64,000 nt of DNA from Monomorium pharaonis (lineage: Eukaryota; Arthropoda; Insecta; Hymenoptera; Formicidae): the NCBI RefSeq assembly GCF_013373865.1, contig NC_050469.1, positions 12,992,740-13,056,739 on the forward strand, given 5' to 3'. How positions within the stretch are numbered: position 1 is the first letter of the stretch; each line of letters opens with the position of its first letter. The notes beneath the pieces were generated by a model. It did not search any database and was not told where the DNA came from. It worked only from the letters and a program-made list of their open reading frames with translations. A program made the position numbers and the translations under genes. Below, one piece after another: positions 46,890 through 60,601 of this stretch.

Positions 46890-47083
46890 CACTCTCTAAA
46901 TTTCTTAGAGTGAAAATACTGCCACTCCAATTTTTCGAGTGATTTTTTACGCAATTTCGAGTGATTTTTCACTCTTTAAGAGTGAAAAAAAATTGGAGTG
47001 GCAATATTTTCACTCTTAAAGAGTGAAAAATCATTCAAAAAATTGGAGTGGCAGTATTTTCACTCTAAAAAATTTAGAGAGTG
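46890..47083. mobile_element. Foldback element, 194 bp, GAGTGAAA-rich
   Basis: Ends CACTCTCTAAA and its inverse TTTAGAGAGTG. Inside, ttggagtggca-tattttcactc and its inverse recur, so that gagtgaaa/ttcactc appears about eight times in both orientations. This nested inverted structure suggests a foldback on top of an older short repeat; the 77-bp foldback at 9406-9482 uses the same motif. No coding sequence. Confidence 0.7.
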
Positions 47084-47357
47084 AAATGGTTGTTACACGT
47101 ATATGTGATGACAGAGATAGTTTTAATATAATAATATTGAAACACATATGCATACTAATAACACGTATAATAAAATCAAATATTTATTAAGATTTATATC
47201 GATATAATTAAATAAATGTTATAAATAATTGATAATACTGATATTACATTTCTTAATTGTTAAATCAATAAAAAAGTATTTTCTCTACTTTAAAAAATAA
47301 CTTATTAATCAATAATTTATTAATTATTACTGTCCACGTATAACTCAAATTTAAATG

Positions 47358-47617
47358 TAGTAAACGATGTGTACTAATACACAATATTTATCAATAAATC
47401 TCACATTTACTTCATTCATATACTAGCAAAGATATTACATCTGATCTAAAAAGAAATCTCACTTTCAATGTTTTAAATGTATAAATGTATAAAATGTATA
47501 AAATAGTAAACGAAGTGTGTACTAATGCACAATATTTATCAATAAATCTTACATTTACTTCATTCATACACTGACAAAGATATTACGTCTGATCTAAAAA
47601 GAAGTCTCAGTTTCAAA
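47358..47617. repeat. Tandem duplication of about 112 bp (spacing 146 bp)
   Basis: Copy 1 at about 47358-47470 and copy 2 at about 47503-47617 share tagtaaacga, gtgtactaat, cacaatatttatcaataaat and the sequence to gatctaaaaagaa-tctca, with a few substitutions. A low-complexity ataaatgtataaaatgt stretch separates them. No function is evident. Confidence 0.75.
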
Positions 47618-50325
47618 ACACATAAATAAATATTAATCATTCACAAGTCAGGTCATTAACTTTAATGAGATCCCACAGCAAAATATTGCAGCAATGATAA
47701 AATGTCTACATTTAAGAATATTGCAATGCAATGGAGTACATAATACATATATTTAAGTGTTTCTAATACTAAGTTTAATAGGTACTATATATTAACATAT
47801 AATTAAACATTTTAACATATAACTTCCAAGAATATTATGTATCCCTGAAATATTTTTTATACGTAAAAACAAAAAAATTGTTAAAATACATATTATTTAC
47901 TTATTATTTACTTTTATCTTTAAAATAAATTTTAGGAACTAACTTCTTTAAGAAATTGCTGCATTAAAATGCAGATTAAAAACATTTATAATATTGCATT
48001 TTTTTATTCTATTCTTGTGCGGTTTTTTAATTACAAAAAGTAAAATCCTATCGCGTTCATTTGGTGGCAATGATTAGTGTTCGCAAGTAAAGCAGAGGAC
48101 ATTATTTTTTACAATATTTTTATAATTTTTCTACAACATTGCTACAGTAATATTATTAAAAGGCTTTTGCAATGTTTTTGTAATATGGTACTGCTATATG
48201 CAATAATCCTACATTGCAATAATGTTGCTACAAGCTTCGATGTTGTATGGAATGTATAACTGCAAAAAATATGCAACATTAACTTTATGTGTTAATTCCT
48301 TAGAAAAATTACATGATATTGTAAATTAATTTATACTAATGTATACGCAATAAAAAATGTCTATCGTATAATTTTATTTGTCAGATTATCTTGCTCAGAA
48401 CATTCTTCAAGGACGCCAAGATCTGATTACCCCAAATAAAGCGGGCGACCTTAGAAAATTTCACTTTTTCCTTTTACATCGATGACTTTCATCTTCTTTA
48501 GAGAGAAATCCTTTTACGTTGCGTCCGTGAGATTTTCAAAACAAATGGCGTAAAATATTTGTCAGGAATAATTTTAAAATTTAATTGCTCTTTTAGTATT
48601 TAAAATATTTTAACATTTAAAACATAATATTTTATTTAGTCTTTAAAAATATTTTAACTTTAAAAATCGAGTTCATAAAAAAAACGACTCAAAAGAACTA
48701 TTAGATCATTAAGATGTTTAGAAGTTTCTGATTTTTTAATTGTACTCTTTATAACAATATAAAAGTTAATATTTATTATAATGGCCATGGCTTATGATCC
48801 AAACTTAAAAAATGTAATTGTAAATATTAATTTTCTAGGCTACTATAAAACGTATATTCAAGCTATTGGAATGCAAGGTTAAAGAATCAATAATAAAAAA
48901 AACTTGAAATATTATCTTAAAAAGGTAACAAAGAACTCTTGACATTGATATTCTTCTTCAATATTTGAATGAACATTGACCCCAAGGCAGAATTTTTTGT
49001 TATACACACTTTTGCGAGCATACAAATTTTAAGCATTATATTTAATTACCATTTTATATTTTAGAGTTATAAAATATTCAGAGTTATAAAATATTATATT
49101 TTACAATTATTTGTAGTTTTAAATTCTATACAAAAAAAAAACAGTTTTATTAAAATATCCCAAAATTTAACTATAATACAAATCTAAAAATAGCTTTGTT
49201 GGTTTATTAAAATAATTATATAGTACTCACAAATAATAATACCTGTTAAAAAATATTCCATTTTCCAGCAATTAATTCAAACGTCCTACGTATTTCTTTT
49301 AAGATCTAATAAAATTATTTTTTAATCTACATCCCCCCCCCCACACACACACAAAGCTAAATTTTTAGGCATTTTAATAAAATTCTTTTCTCGTAACAAA
49401 TTAATATCAAACTAATAATCATGCTCTTAATAATATTTATTTTAATTTATAAGAACACATTTATTTCACTGCCTCAATGTTAAAATGTTATTGATAGATA
49501 TTTTTAGAAACCTTGACCAAAGATTAAAAGATTCTTGAAAAAAGCATTGACAGCTCCACAAATGTATAAGTTCATAAATATATATGCTGAATAGTTTTTC
49601 CGATGACAAAGACTTGTTCTTATATTCTCAGAATCATGTCTTTGTGTCTTCATCGATAACGCATATGATAATCTTAGAAACCGATTATTACAAAGTACAA
49701 CTGACAACGTAAAAACATCGTGAAATATTTCATGCATATCAATGAATGCTTTATCTTTTGGCGCACCAAAAGAAATTAAAGAATGAAATTAAATAAAAAT
49801 AAATCTTAAAAGAATAAACCCGGTAAAAAATTTTTCATATAAAAACATATATAAATGTATATAAAAAATATCCACGTATGTCTATACTAGTTTTTTTTTT
49901 TTTTTTTTTTTTGTAAAATTCCTGTTTGATATAAAATAAATAATACTAAAAAGACAAAAATTATTTAAAAAGATAATTTTCGCATTGTTTCTTTTACAAA
50001 AAGTTAAGTTTAAAGAAATGAGAAAAAATTATCTATGTATAATCATATATATTTTTGATTCAGGCGTATGTTTAATTTGCTGAAATATGTCTTAAAAGGG
50101 GACAAAAGAAGGGGGATCTCGTTCAGGCAGATAGTTGATTACAGTGGGTTCTACGCATCACAGATGAAAGTGAGAATGAAGTAACAAATGTGCCGTCATA
50201 AAGTTAGTTAAATGAGACTCTCGAACGTGCAAATCTGGCTTCTTGTAATTTTTATACAATGCGCAATTGCACACTCGACTGTCTCAACGAAAGTGCTTAA
50301 AGCTTAAGAACCCATTGATAATATA
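47618..50325. other. Gene-free AT-rich interval
   Basis: No supported gene. Phrases built on ttgcaat/caacattgc recur at 47670-47740 and 48090-48290, probably a decayed repeat. C10 followed by CA repeats lies at about 49331-49351, and a T22 run at 49891-49912. Confidence 0.4.
49891..49912. repeat. T22 homopolymer
   Basis: Twenty-two uninterrupted T. No adjacent target duplication or retroelement body was recognised on either side. Confidence 0.9.
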
Positions 50326-50390
50326 TCTCTCTCTCTCTCTCTCTCTCTTCTCTTCTCTTCTCTTCTCTTCTCTTCTCTTCTCTTCCTCTC
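50326..50390. repeat. Compound microsatellite (TC)n-(TTCTC)n
   Basis: A TC run passes directly into about eight copies of the pentamer TTCTC, all pyrimidine on the plus strand. Confidence 0.9.
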
Positions 50391-50569
50391 TTAAAAAGAG
50401 TTTTCTTATTTTCTTACGTAATATAATCTAGAGACAAGAAGATTACATTGTTCGTGTATCTATGAGGAAATCGCGCGTGACTATCTCGACTCGACTCGAT
50501 GTTTCAGGCAACATTCGAGACACGAAAAGATACTCTAAAATACCGTCACGACTTTGGTTTCTTTTCACT

Positions 50570-50952
50570 CTTGCGTTTGCTATAGTAATTCTCCTTGGAC
50601 TCTAAGCTGCCCTAGCTCTACAGCGATACATTGGCGGAAGTACGGACGCAAACCCGAACGGCCACCCACCTAGGAATGAGTTGCTTTAATAATAGTTTCT
50701 ATTGCACGCTGATAATACAGTCGACTTATAGTCGAATGCTGGTAGCGTCTGATACATACGATTGCGTTGGCCAGTTTGCAACTGTAGTAGTGACGGAAAA
50801 TTCACGTTGGTAGCAGTCAGAGAAGTTCTATAGCCAGACGTGGTTTAGTCGCGATCCGTACGCGAACGGCGACGGTTCGCAACTCGACATTGAAATTTAT
50901 TCGCGTTGTGACGGTGCGTTGTGGCGGATTTAAGATTATTATCCTAACAAGG
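50570..50952 (+). promoter_or_regulatory. Candidate promoter/5' untranslated exon of the SDR gene
   Basis: A GC- and CpG-enriched stretch ends in a strong donor (ACAAGG then GTGAGTGA, exon end 50952). The first coding exon of the SDR gene begins with an acceptor at 56473, upstream of its ATG, so that gene needs an upstream untranslated exon; this is the best-looking candidate (about 5.5 kb intron). No coding potential is claimed for it. The link is inferred. Confidence 0.35.
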
Positions 50953-51765
50953 GTGAGTGATCAAATGGCAAATTGTGTGCAAATTCTCCTCCGCGACGAT
51001 CAATGCTAAATACGCAGAGTTTTGAAATTTCGAATCTCGCGAAATCTATCTGTTCCCAAACCTCGTCCCTGTTTTATAAGTATTCTAAGAATAAATATGA
51101 AAATAGAAAATATTTAAATTTTTATAAATATAATTATATAAAATAATATAAGATAAATATTAACCTTAAAGTGTCTCGAATTTAACGCTTACGCCAATAT
51201 TTTTGCACTGTTATCACATCATTTTTTTAAAATAACAACTGATAATTTATTTTTAATATATCTGAAAAAGTAGATAGTAGAAGTTATATGTCACAAACAA
51301 CATACGCAATTCTGGTTTTCAAACTTTGTATTTAAAATTGAACTCATCTTATCTTGTTGCTTTCAATACATAAAATATTGCGATGTTTAAGAAGTTAAAA
51401 GTATCTCAATATATGTGATAAAACTTTTTTATCTTTTAACATGTTGATCTCGACCAAGTATAATCAAGTATAATCAAATATAATCAAGTAACATACGTGC
51501 ACACAAATTGAATTTTATTAAGACAAATATTAGTTAGAATAACGCCTTTGTTATTCACTTAAAATGTCTTGAATCAATAAAAGTTCTTTAATAAAAGTTC
51601 AATGTTCTAAATAACTTTTTAATTTATAAACACACTAAAATGCAAAATAAAATAACATTTTTATAATTGTTGCAAGACAGCTTCATATTTTTCAAAGATT
51701 ACATTTAAGGAATTGTAAATCTTACAAAATCTTATACATCTTATTATTAAAATATTTTATTATAA

Positions 51766-52890
51766 TACTAGCTATGCCCTGCCACGCGTTGCTGTGGCTC
51801 TCTATTCTTATGCTACGTTTTTTTCAAATTTTCTCTGCTTTTGTTGTTTAACTTTCTAGAGCCTTGCTTTACTGTTGCTCTTTTTATTTTATTTTTGAAT
51901 AAACACACATTTATCTATCTTTAATAAATCTAATATTCATTTATTTACGTACTTCTAACTTACTTCATTTATTTATTGCCTTTGGCACTGTATTCAATTA
52001 ATTTGATTTTATTTATTTTAATGTATTTTTATTATAATGTAATATAAAACTTATTTCATTAAAATTTTGAAATATTTTTTAATTTAAAAAACCAAATTCT
52101 TTTAAAAATACCAATTTTTCTAAATTAAGTCTTTTGAATTAGAATGTATGTATTTAATTTATTAATTAATTTTATGAATCAATATTTCGTTATTTTTTTC
52201 TAAAAGCTGCCATAGATTCAGAAATCCATTCAAAAGACTGTTTTAAATAAGTTTCTTCTTTTTCAATAAAATAACAACTATTTTTATTTTCCTTATTACC
52301 TTAATTTAAACATAATAGAAAAATTCTTCTAGTTAGGGAAGTACGGTGTACTGTCTACCTAACATATATCATTAATATTGCTAAAATTTGAAAGACGATT
52401 TATCTATTTAGGGAAGTACGATGTACTGTCTGCCTAACATATAGTATTAATTTTTCTTAAATTAGAAAGTTTTTTAAAGTCTAACATCCTGTAAATTTCT
52501 TTTTTTCCTTATCTTAGTTCTTCGAAAGTTCTTAAACACATTTTGATAGCTGCCATTGATTCTAAGTGCCATATACAGGCTAAATGAAACATTCTTAAAT
52601 TAAAGGCTTGCATTTATGAAACGACCAATAATAAATCTAATATTCATTTATTCACGTACTTCTAACTAAATTCAATACAACGTTGTGTCAAAATTTCAAA
52701 AATATCAGTAAAAAAATTATTTTTTACACTTAAATTATAGCCATCATTTTTTAAACACTCGGTATATCCAAAATCAGACCCATAAGAACATTCGGTTTTC
52801 GAATGCAACATTGTGTCAAAATTTCAAAGCAATCGGAGAATAACTTTTGGAGATCTTAGATAACGAACAAACTTACATTTACATATTTAT
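51766..52890. mobile_element. Decayed interspersed repeat, family unresolved
   Basis: The stretch opens with actagctatgccctgccac and closes with gataacgaacaaacttaca followed by ATATTTATTTATATAA. This start/end wording resembles short repeats common in insect genomes whose ends read ctagct...cgcg and ...acaaactt. Inside are internal duplications: a 36-bp unit (gggaagtacg-tgtactgtct) at 52333 and 52408, and a 40-bp phrase at 51921 and 52629. No open frame survives. Confidence 0.45.
52333..52443. repeat. Direct 36-bp repeat, two copies
   Basis: tagggaagtacg-tgtactgtct-cctaacata occurs at 52333-52368 and 52408-52443 with two substitutions. It includes the small inverted motif agtac/gtact. Confidence 0.75.
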
Positions 52891-53756
52891 TTATATAAAT
52901 AATTTTTATTTAATATAATTTTTTATTTTATATTAAAAATAAAAATATACGTGAGCGTTGTAATGAAAATTTGATTATGCGATTAAAAAAAGAAAACTTT
53001 ATATCTTATAATTACACGCATATTTCATGGAATCAGCTTAAACTATTTAATATTAATAAAATAATATTTATAAATATATTCCAGATTTATAATATTATAA
53101 TAATAAATTCTCTTTTTCCATATATTTGATTATACGTAGCATATTAATTTTTAATATTAAGAACTTAACTAATATTAATATATTTATTATTAGATATATA
53201 GATAGAGTTTGCCTATTTAATGTGCAGCAAATCTTGGTGCTAAATATAATTTATTTATTAATTTAAACTTCTTAGCTCATCTAAACTGCACACCGACAAT
53301 TTTATCAGTCTTTAATTTTAGAATCATTAAAATAAGTAGATAAATAAGAATATCTACTTAAAAACTGACCGCTTTTTGAAAAGACTTTTTAAATAAACGT
53401 ATGTGTAGCAAGAGAAAGAGAGTAAGAATATAAGAGAGAAAAAGAGAAAAAAGAGAAGAAGTATGGCAAAGACAGAGGAAAGAAAAAAAGAAAAGAAGAA
53501 CGGAGAAAAAATAGTATGAAACACATTTTTTGTTCCAAATACTCATGTTTAAATATAATAAAGACCAAGCTATTATTTGCAAACCAAAAATTAAAATCAG
53601 AATGATAGAAAGAAACCTTTCGCTCAACCACTATTATGACCAAATTGTAATATCTACGCAAAGGAAAGCTGCAACGGCAACATTTATTTAACACATATTC
53701 GACATACGTGCAAACAAGTTTCAAGAATCAATAATTATTTGATCAAACATTAATTA

Positions 53757-54039
53757 CACAGGCATACAAAAAAGTGGTCTGATACCGGGACCACTCTAGT
53801 CAATCTCTATGTATTTTGATATACTGAACACGATCAGAATTGCCCCATCACTCAGCATTTTCCGCGTACAGCGCAATTACTACAATTTTCAAAGTTTTTA
53901 GACCATTTTTTCAAATGAAAGAAAAGGTGGACGATAGAGCAATTCTGACACCGGATTCGTGTTTAGCACGTCAAAGTACATAAAGATTGACTAATGGGGT
54001 TCTATTATTATATCAGATCACTTTCCTTGTGTGCCTGTG
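53757..54039. mobile_element. PIF/Harbinger-like MITE, 283 bp, TTA duplication
   Basis: Ends CACAGGCA and TGCCTGTG, flanked on both sides by TTA (53754-53756 and 54040-54042), the 3-bp duplication typical of PIF/Harbinger. Imperfect inverted arms extend about 100 bp (agtcaatct-tatgta-tttga and tcagaattg are shared). No coding sequence. The arm divergence suggests an old copy. Confidence 0.65.
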
Positions 54040-54920
54040 TTACTTGAAAAACTTTCAGAAAGAAATTACGAGAACTAAACAGAGAAATATATTTTTTTTT
54101 GTCATGTTATATCACATCTACAATATGTTACATGTATTGTTGTTGCAAAAAGAAGCAGATATTAAATTTTAAAAATCCAATAAAAATAAATGTTTACATA
54201 TTTTACAAGATAAATAAGAAATCAATAATACATTAACTAAATATTAAATAAATATAACGCGCTTGCATATTAATGTTAAATTATTTTATGAATACCAAGC
54301 GTACTCATATGTATCGGCGTTCTTCGCGGCTCGAATTGTTATTTCAATAAATGATAAATCGTTATCATTATAAATGGCAAACAAGATACGATATAAATAG
54401 TTTTCTTGAGAAAGAATTATCATATTATTATCTTTAATAATTGATTTTTTTATTTCACCATTATTTGTCTTTCTTTACAACTCAATTTTAATTTTTGTCT
54501 AAAGTTTTTTTAGAAAATCAAAAAGTAAATTTTTTCTCGCTAATGCTTTGTTTTCAAGATATTTGATCAAGATTTTTAAAGACATATGTATTAAAAAATT
54601 GTCATATACGTAATGTTCAATTTGATAGATAGAAGATAATCTTATCTATTTAATCTTGACGTAAAATGATCAAAAAAACACGTTTGTGAAATACACTTAA
54701 ACACATGTCGTGTGACCTTGCATTTTAAAACGTACGCAACCGTGTGATTAATTTCCTTTTTGCATACCTACTGTTGACTTGAAAAAACGTGATCATTATT
54801 CATGACAGATCTGATTATTTGAACTTGATTTTGATAAAGTATATATCATCATTGATAATTTAATGTAATTTACGTAACCAACAGCAGAATTTTTTCCGTT
54901 TATTACTTGTTTAACGAATA

Positions 54921-54977
54921 AAGAAGAGAAAGGAAAAGAGAGGGGAGGGGAGAAGGAGAAAGAAAGAGAGAGAAAAA
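54921..54977. repeat. Polypurine tract (about 57 bp)
   Basis: Almost unbroken A/G on the plus strand (gaagagaaaggaaaagagagg, ggagaaggagaaagaaagag are typical parts). A similar but interrupted tract is at 53408-53515. These explain the Ser/Phe/Leu-rich open frames on the opposite strand. Confidence 0.8.
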
Positions 54978-56473
54978 TTGTAATAAAGGAGAACAAAATG
55001 TGTGTACACGATAAATCACCTATTATAAATAGATTATTTGCAAAACTTTCTTAATGTAATTAGAAATATTTATTTAATTATACTATATTAAAAATCAACA
55101 GAATATCTAAATACACGTATTTTCTTAAATAATATATAAAAAATATATGTGGCTAAATTATATGTAAAGATAAACATGTTTTTATTTTTTTATTATACCT
55201 TGTAAATATCATAGATAAGTCGGAAAAGGAATGGAAAATATTAATAAATAAGAAAATTCAAAGAAAGAATTAACATAGGATTAATTGGTTAAAATTGACT
55301 TATGTTTACGAGTATTAATGTAATTGAAGAAGAATGTTCTCATTCATATCGTGCGCTCGTCTATCACGCACAACGTGTCACGTAATCAGCATTACATGTC
55401 ATACAGTAGCTGCGCTAACCTAATTCTCTCATCAACTCTAGACAGCAGGTCAAACTTGGTGTATAATTTAATATGAAGAAATAGAAAAGGATAATTGCCT
55501 ACTTTTACATGTAATATGTGTATAATAATACTTTTTATTCTAATAAAAATACAATTATTTCTTATTAGTCTTAATATCACAATGGAGAGCAAAGTATTTT
55601 AGTATCTTTATGACGTTTTCGCAAAAATATTTAAAAAAATTTTGTGTTAGTCCAGTAACGTGTTTTTTATTCAGAAGAAAGTTAACTAGCAATATATACA
55701 TAATTTATATATGCAATTTTTACATTAACTTTAAGCGCTATACGTTTATTTCGCACAAATTATTGTAAAAATGTATATCTTTTTAAAATAATTAACATAT
55801 AATCAATTTTTATACTTTGCAATTGCGAGAAGTATGCGCAAATCACGGAACAATAAAATTGTAAACTTCTCACGTAACATTTGAATAACTCATATTACGT
55901 GATTCGAAGTTAACATACCTTCAAAGAATAACAAGCATTACATAATACAATGCAGGTGTATAGTATTTTAACGAATTGTCAATATTGTATCGTGTTTGAC
56001 TACTACTAATCAAAGTATTACATATATGTACAAGAAAATTACAACAAGTTATTTTGTGAAAATTATTACATTTCTTTTTATAGAGAATGGAAAAATATTT
56101 AATAATATTATAGAATTAAGATTAAAAGAAATAAGATTAAAAGAAAAAGATTATGTGACCATATTTATTAGTACATTTCAATGAATAAAAATTAAATAAA
56201 TTACATTTTATACTCAATGTATCTACATAAATAAAAAGAATTTTTTAAATTAATCTTTAATATTTTATAATAACGTATTTCTTAAATAAGTAATGCATTA
56301 ATCTTTATTTTCCTTATATTACCATAATTTGTTCACATATTTTACTTAATCTTTCTTAAGATATACTTTTTTTTACTAAAAAAACTTGTTAAATAGCAAA
56401 TAAATGAATAAATAAATGAATGAATTCTGACATTTTATTTCTCTGTAATTTAAGAGAAATTTTAATTTTACAG
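54978..56473. other. AT-rich interval before the SDR gene
   Basis: No supported gene; probably the 3' part of the long first intron of the SDR gene if the upstream exon at 50952 is real. Confidence 0.35.
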
Positions 56474-56492
56474 GCCAGAATATCAAGCAGCC

Positions 56493-59400
56493 ATGGTAAA
56501 AGCGTACAACGGCGCGTTGATTCTTGCGGACGTATTGCTGCTTATTCTGAAGATTCTATATTACATTTGCGAGAGCGTGTATAAATTTTTTGTTCCAGCA
56601 GAAGAAAAAAGCGTTGCCGGTGAGATCGTTTTGGTAAGTATCTAATTTAAATTATTAATATATGATAATTTGTTTTTATTAGTACTAGAATACTTTAGTG
56701 CTATAAAGCTGCATTAACTTCGTTTTTACATAGTATAAAACAGGATCAATTTTTCTACTTTAATGACTGATGATAGAAATGATCTTATTATGTTAATGGA
56801 GAAGTTTTAATGATATTAAACAATTATCTTTCTACTTACTACAAAACTAAAATTATAATTTTATTTAATATTTTGCTCAATTTATTCTTATTATCACTTT
56901 TTTGCTTATACATAAAGCAAAAGAGTGATAATAATAATAATCATTGAATCTATTTAAACGACTGAGCATTAAACATTAGATAAAGATTTATTATACAATT
57001 TTTGAAAAACAGTTGTCTATAATGTTAACAATTAATTATTATTCAATTATCTTCAAAATTTATAATACATATATAACTTATAAATTTGTTATTTATCAAA
57101 AAATTAATATGTATATTTTTCTATGTTTATTTTTTTGCACAGATAATTTTTAGAAATTACGAATATAGAACGCAATTAATAATTATTTGTGTATTAAATT
57201 GATAAAATAGGTTAAAGTCAATATTATTTTTTTATCTAGAAAGAGAGGAGTGTTTCTTGATTTATTTATTATATATAATTTATTATATTTTTATAGATAA
57301 CAGGTACTGGTCATGGTATTGGAAAAGAGTTAGCCCTTCGTTACGCAGCGTTAGGCGCAACAGTAGTATGCTGGGACGTGAACCAAGAATCGAACGAAGA
57401 AACAGTGAACGAAATAAAGAAGACTGGAACGGCTGCAGCATATGCATATCAGTATGTTTGGTATTATTTGCTGACAAAATGATATCAATCTGAAAGAAAG
57501 TATAGCACAACACAAAAAATTTTCGAGAGAATTTTAAAAATGTTTTTTTGTTTTATACCAGATGTGACGTGTCGAAGAGAGAAGACGTCTTCAGCGTAGC
57601 CGAAAAAGTCAAGAAGGAAGTCGGTGACGTCACTATTCTAGTTAACAATGCCGGTATAATGCCTTGCCACGCATTCCTCGATCATACAAGCGACGAAATT
57701 AGACGGATTTTCGACATTAACGTGTTGGCCCATTTCTGGGTAAGTTAAACGACCGAATTAATTAAATATACGTATGAAAATAGAAGATTTTTTAGACTAT
57801 ATTTTAATGAACATAATTTAAAATGATTTGATACCGTTATTTTAAAATACAACAGAATACAATCCTAGGAAAAAATTAAAAAAGATTTAATCAAAACGTT
57901 TAAGTATCTTTTTATGTGGTAAATCTAAAAAATTAATTAATATTTAATATTAGAATTTAATGTCATAGATAAATAAGTAGAGGAAGGTCATTAATATACT
58001 AGTACACTACTTTATATTTAACGGATATTTCTTAAGTAAAAATTAAAAATATGACTTTGAATAAATGTAAACCAATATAATAAACATAAATGTAAATTAG
58101 AAAGTGTTTTTTATTAAATAATATGTAGCAGTTTTTATAATACTGTATTTATAAAATAACATTCTGTTGCTTAATGCTGCATAACAAAGAGTCAATACTT
58201 TTTCAAATGCCATAATCAGTGCTCGTTATCTGCACAAATGTGAAAAATTTACAAAAAATACAAAATTACTTTATTAGTTTAGTATTCTCTTTGACAAGAT
58301 ACTTTCTTAAAGGGATTTTTTTTATTTCAAAAAATCGATTATTTGTTTGACATTTTTAATAGTTATATTTTGTGATAATATTTTTGTAATATAACTAAAA
58401 ATAAATTAACAAATTAACTTTAAACTTATATATAGAGAAGGTGGTAATATGACTAGTGCGGCTAATATGGCCATCCATATTAGCCGCACCGTTAGCTATA
58501 ATATTAGCTATAACACATATATATCATATATATTAGAACGAATTCTAATAATTATTTATGATATTATTTGTTTAGTAGCCTACTGTTATATAATGATACT
58601 AATATGACAAAACACAACAGTCAACATTTGTTATAAGGCATTTTTACTTTTAAGAATTTCGAAAATTTTTAAAAATACATTTTAACATTTAATTACACAT
58701 ATTTCTTCATTCTTTTTAAATTTAATTGCATTATCACCCAAATGTATGTACACTTGAGTACTTTCTTATTATTTAACTCTTTATTCGGTTGTATATATTT
58801 CAAGTTATACAAAATTAAACGATGATATAGGTAGGATGTTGTCAATATGGCCATCTAAGTGTGCTAGTAATATGGTCACTTTTGAGATCTCCATATCGAC
58901 AAAATTCCTCGACAAATCGATTAAAGGCTTAATTTAACGCTGTTAATTTTTTGAAATCCTTTATATAAATAAGGTTCTTTAGAGTTAAGGTTATTTTTAT
59001 TTAACTTCCATTAAATGTGAATAAAAATCACCTATTTCGATATAACAACTTATTTTATAAAAATATATATGTTTCTGACAAAATACTGTGACCTTTTTAA
59101 ACAAAACCAATTTTTTTACATTCATTTTTGTGGTAGCCATATTACCCTCCCTATTTCTCTTCGGTCCATTATGCAGCATTGTTACATTTTTATAAATAAT
59201 ATATAATATAATAAATATTTTATAACTTTGAATTGAAAATCTAATGAGCAACACTTTGATGAATATAATCATAAAATTTCAACTCAAAACATTAATTATT
59301 AACAAAGTTATTAAATAAAATATAAATGAGTAGTCATATTACCACCTTCTCCTCTACTTCAAGTATTTTTTTTAACACTAACGCAATATAATAATTATTA

Positions 59401-60545
59401 TTTTACTATAAACCAAATTATTCACTTTTATCTTTCTTACATATTTGGATTTAATTGTGGTTCCGTTATTTTTAGATTCTACAGGCATTTCTCCCAAGTA
59501 TGATCGAAAAAAACCATGGCCATGTAGTTGCGCTCTCTTCATTGGCTGGAATCGGTGGCCTTCCAAATTTAGTTCCCTACTGTGCTTCAAAATTTGCAGT
59601 TAGAGGTAAGCCAGTTTAATTTATTTAACTCAATTCTTACTTTCTACGCGCGAGTAAAGAGGCGTCGCATTTTTAACTTGTTGATGCAAACGTAGGGCTT
59701 ATGGAATCGATCAGCGAAGAACTACGGATATCCAGCAAAGGAAAATCCTTAATCAAATTTACTACCATTTATCCGTACATGGTAGACACTGGACTTTGCA
59801 AGAAGCCAAAAGTAAAGTAAGTATTTGCATGAAAAAACTATACATATAAAGCACGTTTATGCAATGTACACAATGCTACGTCATTTAATTATGATAAGTA
59901 TCTAGACAAGACGCACGTGTAAAAGATGTCGTAAAGTCATCTTTTTTTATACGTTTTTATCTAAGAAACATTTTTGTTACCTCTTTTAAACTTTCATATA
60001 TTGTCTGGATATATGCTATTATTATGTAAAAATATTAATTGAGCCATTAATTTGTAATTGAACATTTTCATTCTTAGACACAATAATGGATGTGTTTATA
60101 AAGTACAATAATATATGCACGTAAATAATTACACGTTGTTAATTAATTACATTTTTTTACATGCAGACTAGACTTTTGGATGCGAGGTGAGCTGTTTAAC
60201 AGCTATTGTTAGAGAAATACGGCAGAATAAAATTTTATTTGCCAATTTATTTATCGTAGTTCTTATATTAAACATAATTAACACTTATTGATTATTAAAA
60301 TAAAATTATTAAGTCCTATTAAGTTTTTAACGTTATATGGCTATTATTGACAATAAATATTTTAATTTCAACACAGGTTCCCGAATGCCATGCCGTTGGT
60401 TTCACCGGGGCAAGCAGCCTCACAAATAATTCACGCGCAGAGACATAATTACCGCGAAAAGACTGTGCCTCCATATTGGTTGTCACTCGGTACGATAGTG
60501 AGGTAAATAAAGTGCAAAATTACTCAAAGTAGATGTAATAAATAA

Positions 60546-60601
<56 letters not shown>

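Noticed and set aside
49891..49912. Poly-T as the tail of a retrocopy
   Set aside because: No gene-like body or flanking target duplication was found next to it.
50819..50842. Initiator plus DPE-like AGACGTG pair
   Set aside because: The DPE-like motif lies about 18 nt after the putative start instead of about 28, so the pair is not a canonical core promoter.
53358..53724. Phe/Leu/Ser-rich hydrophobic frames (minus strand)
   Set aside because: They translate a polypurine/polypyrimidine tract; the apparent membrane segments are a composition effect.
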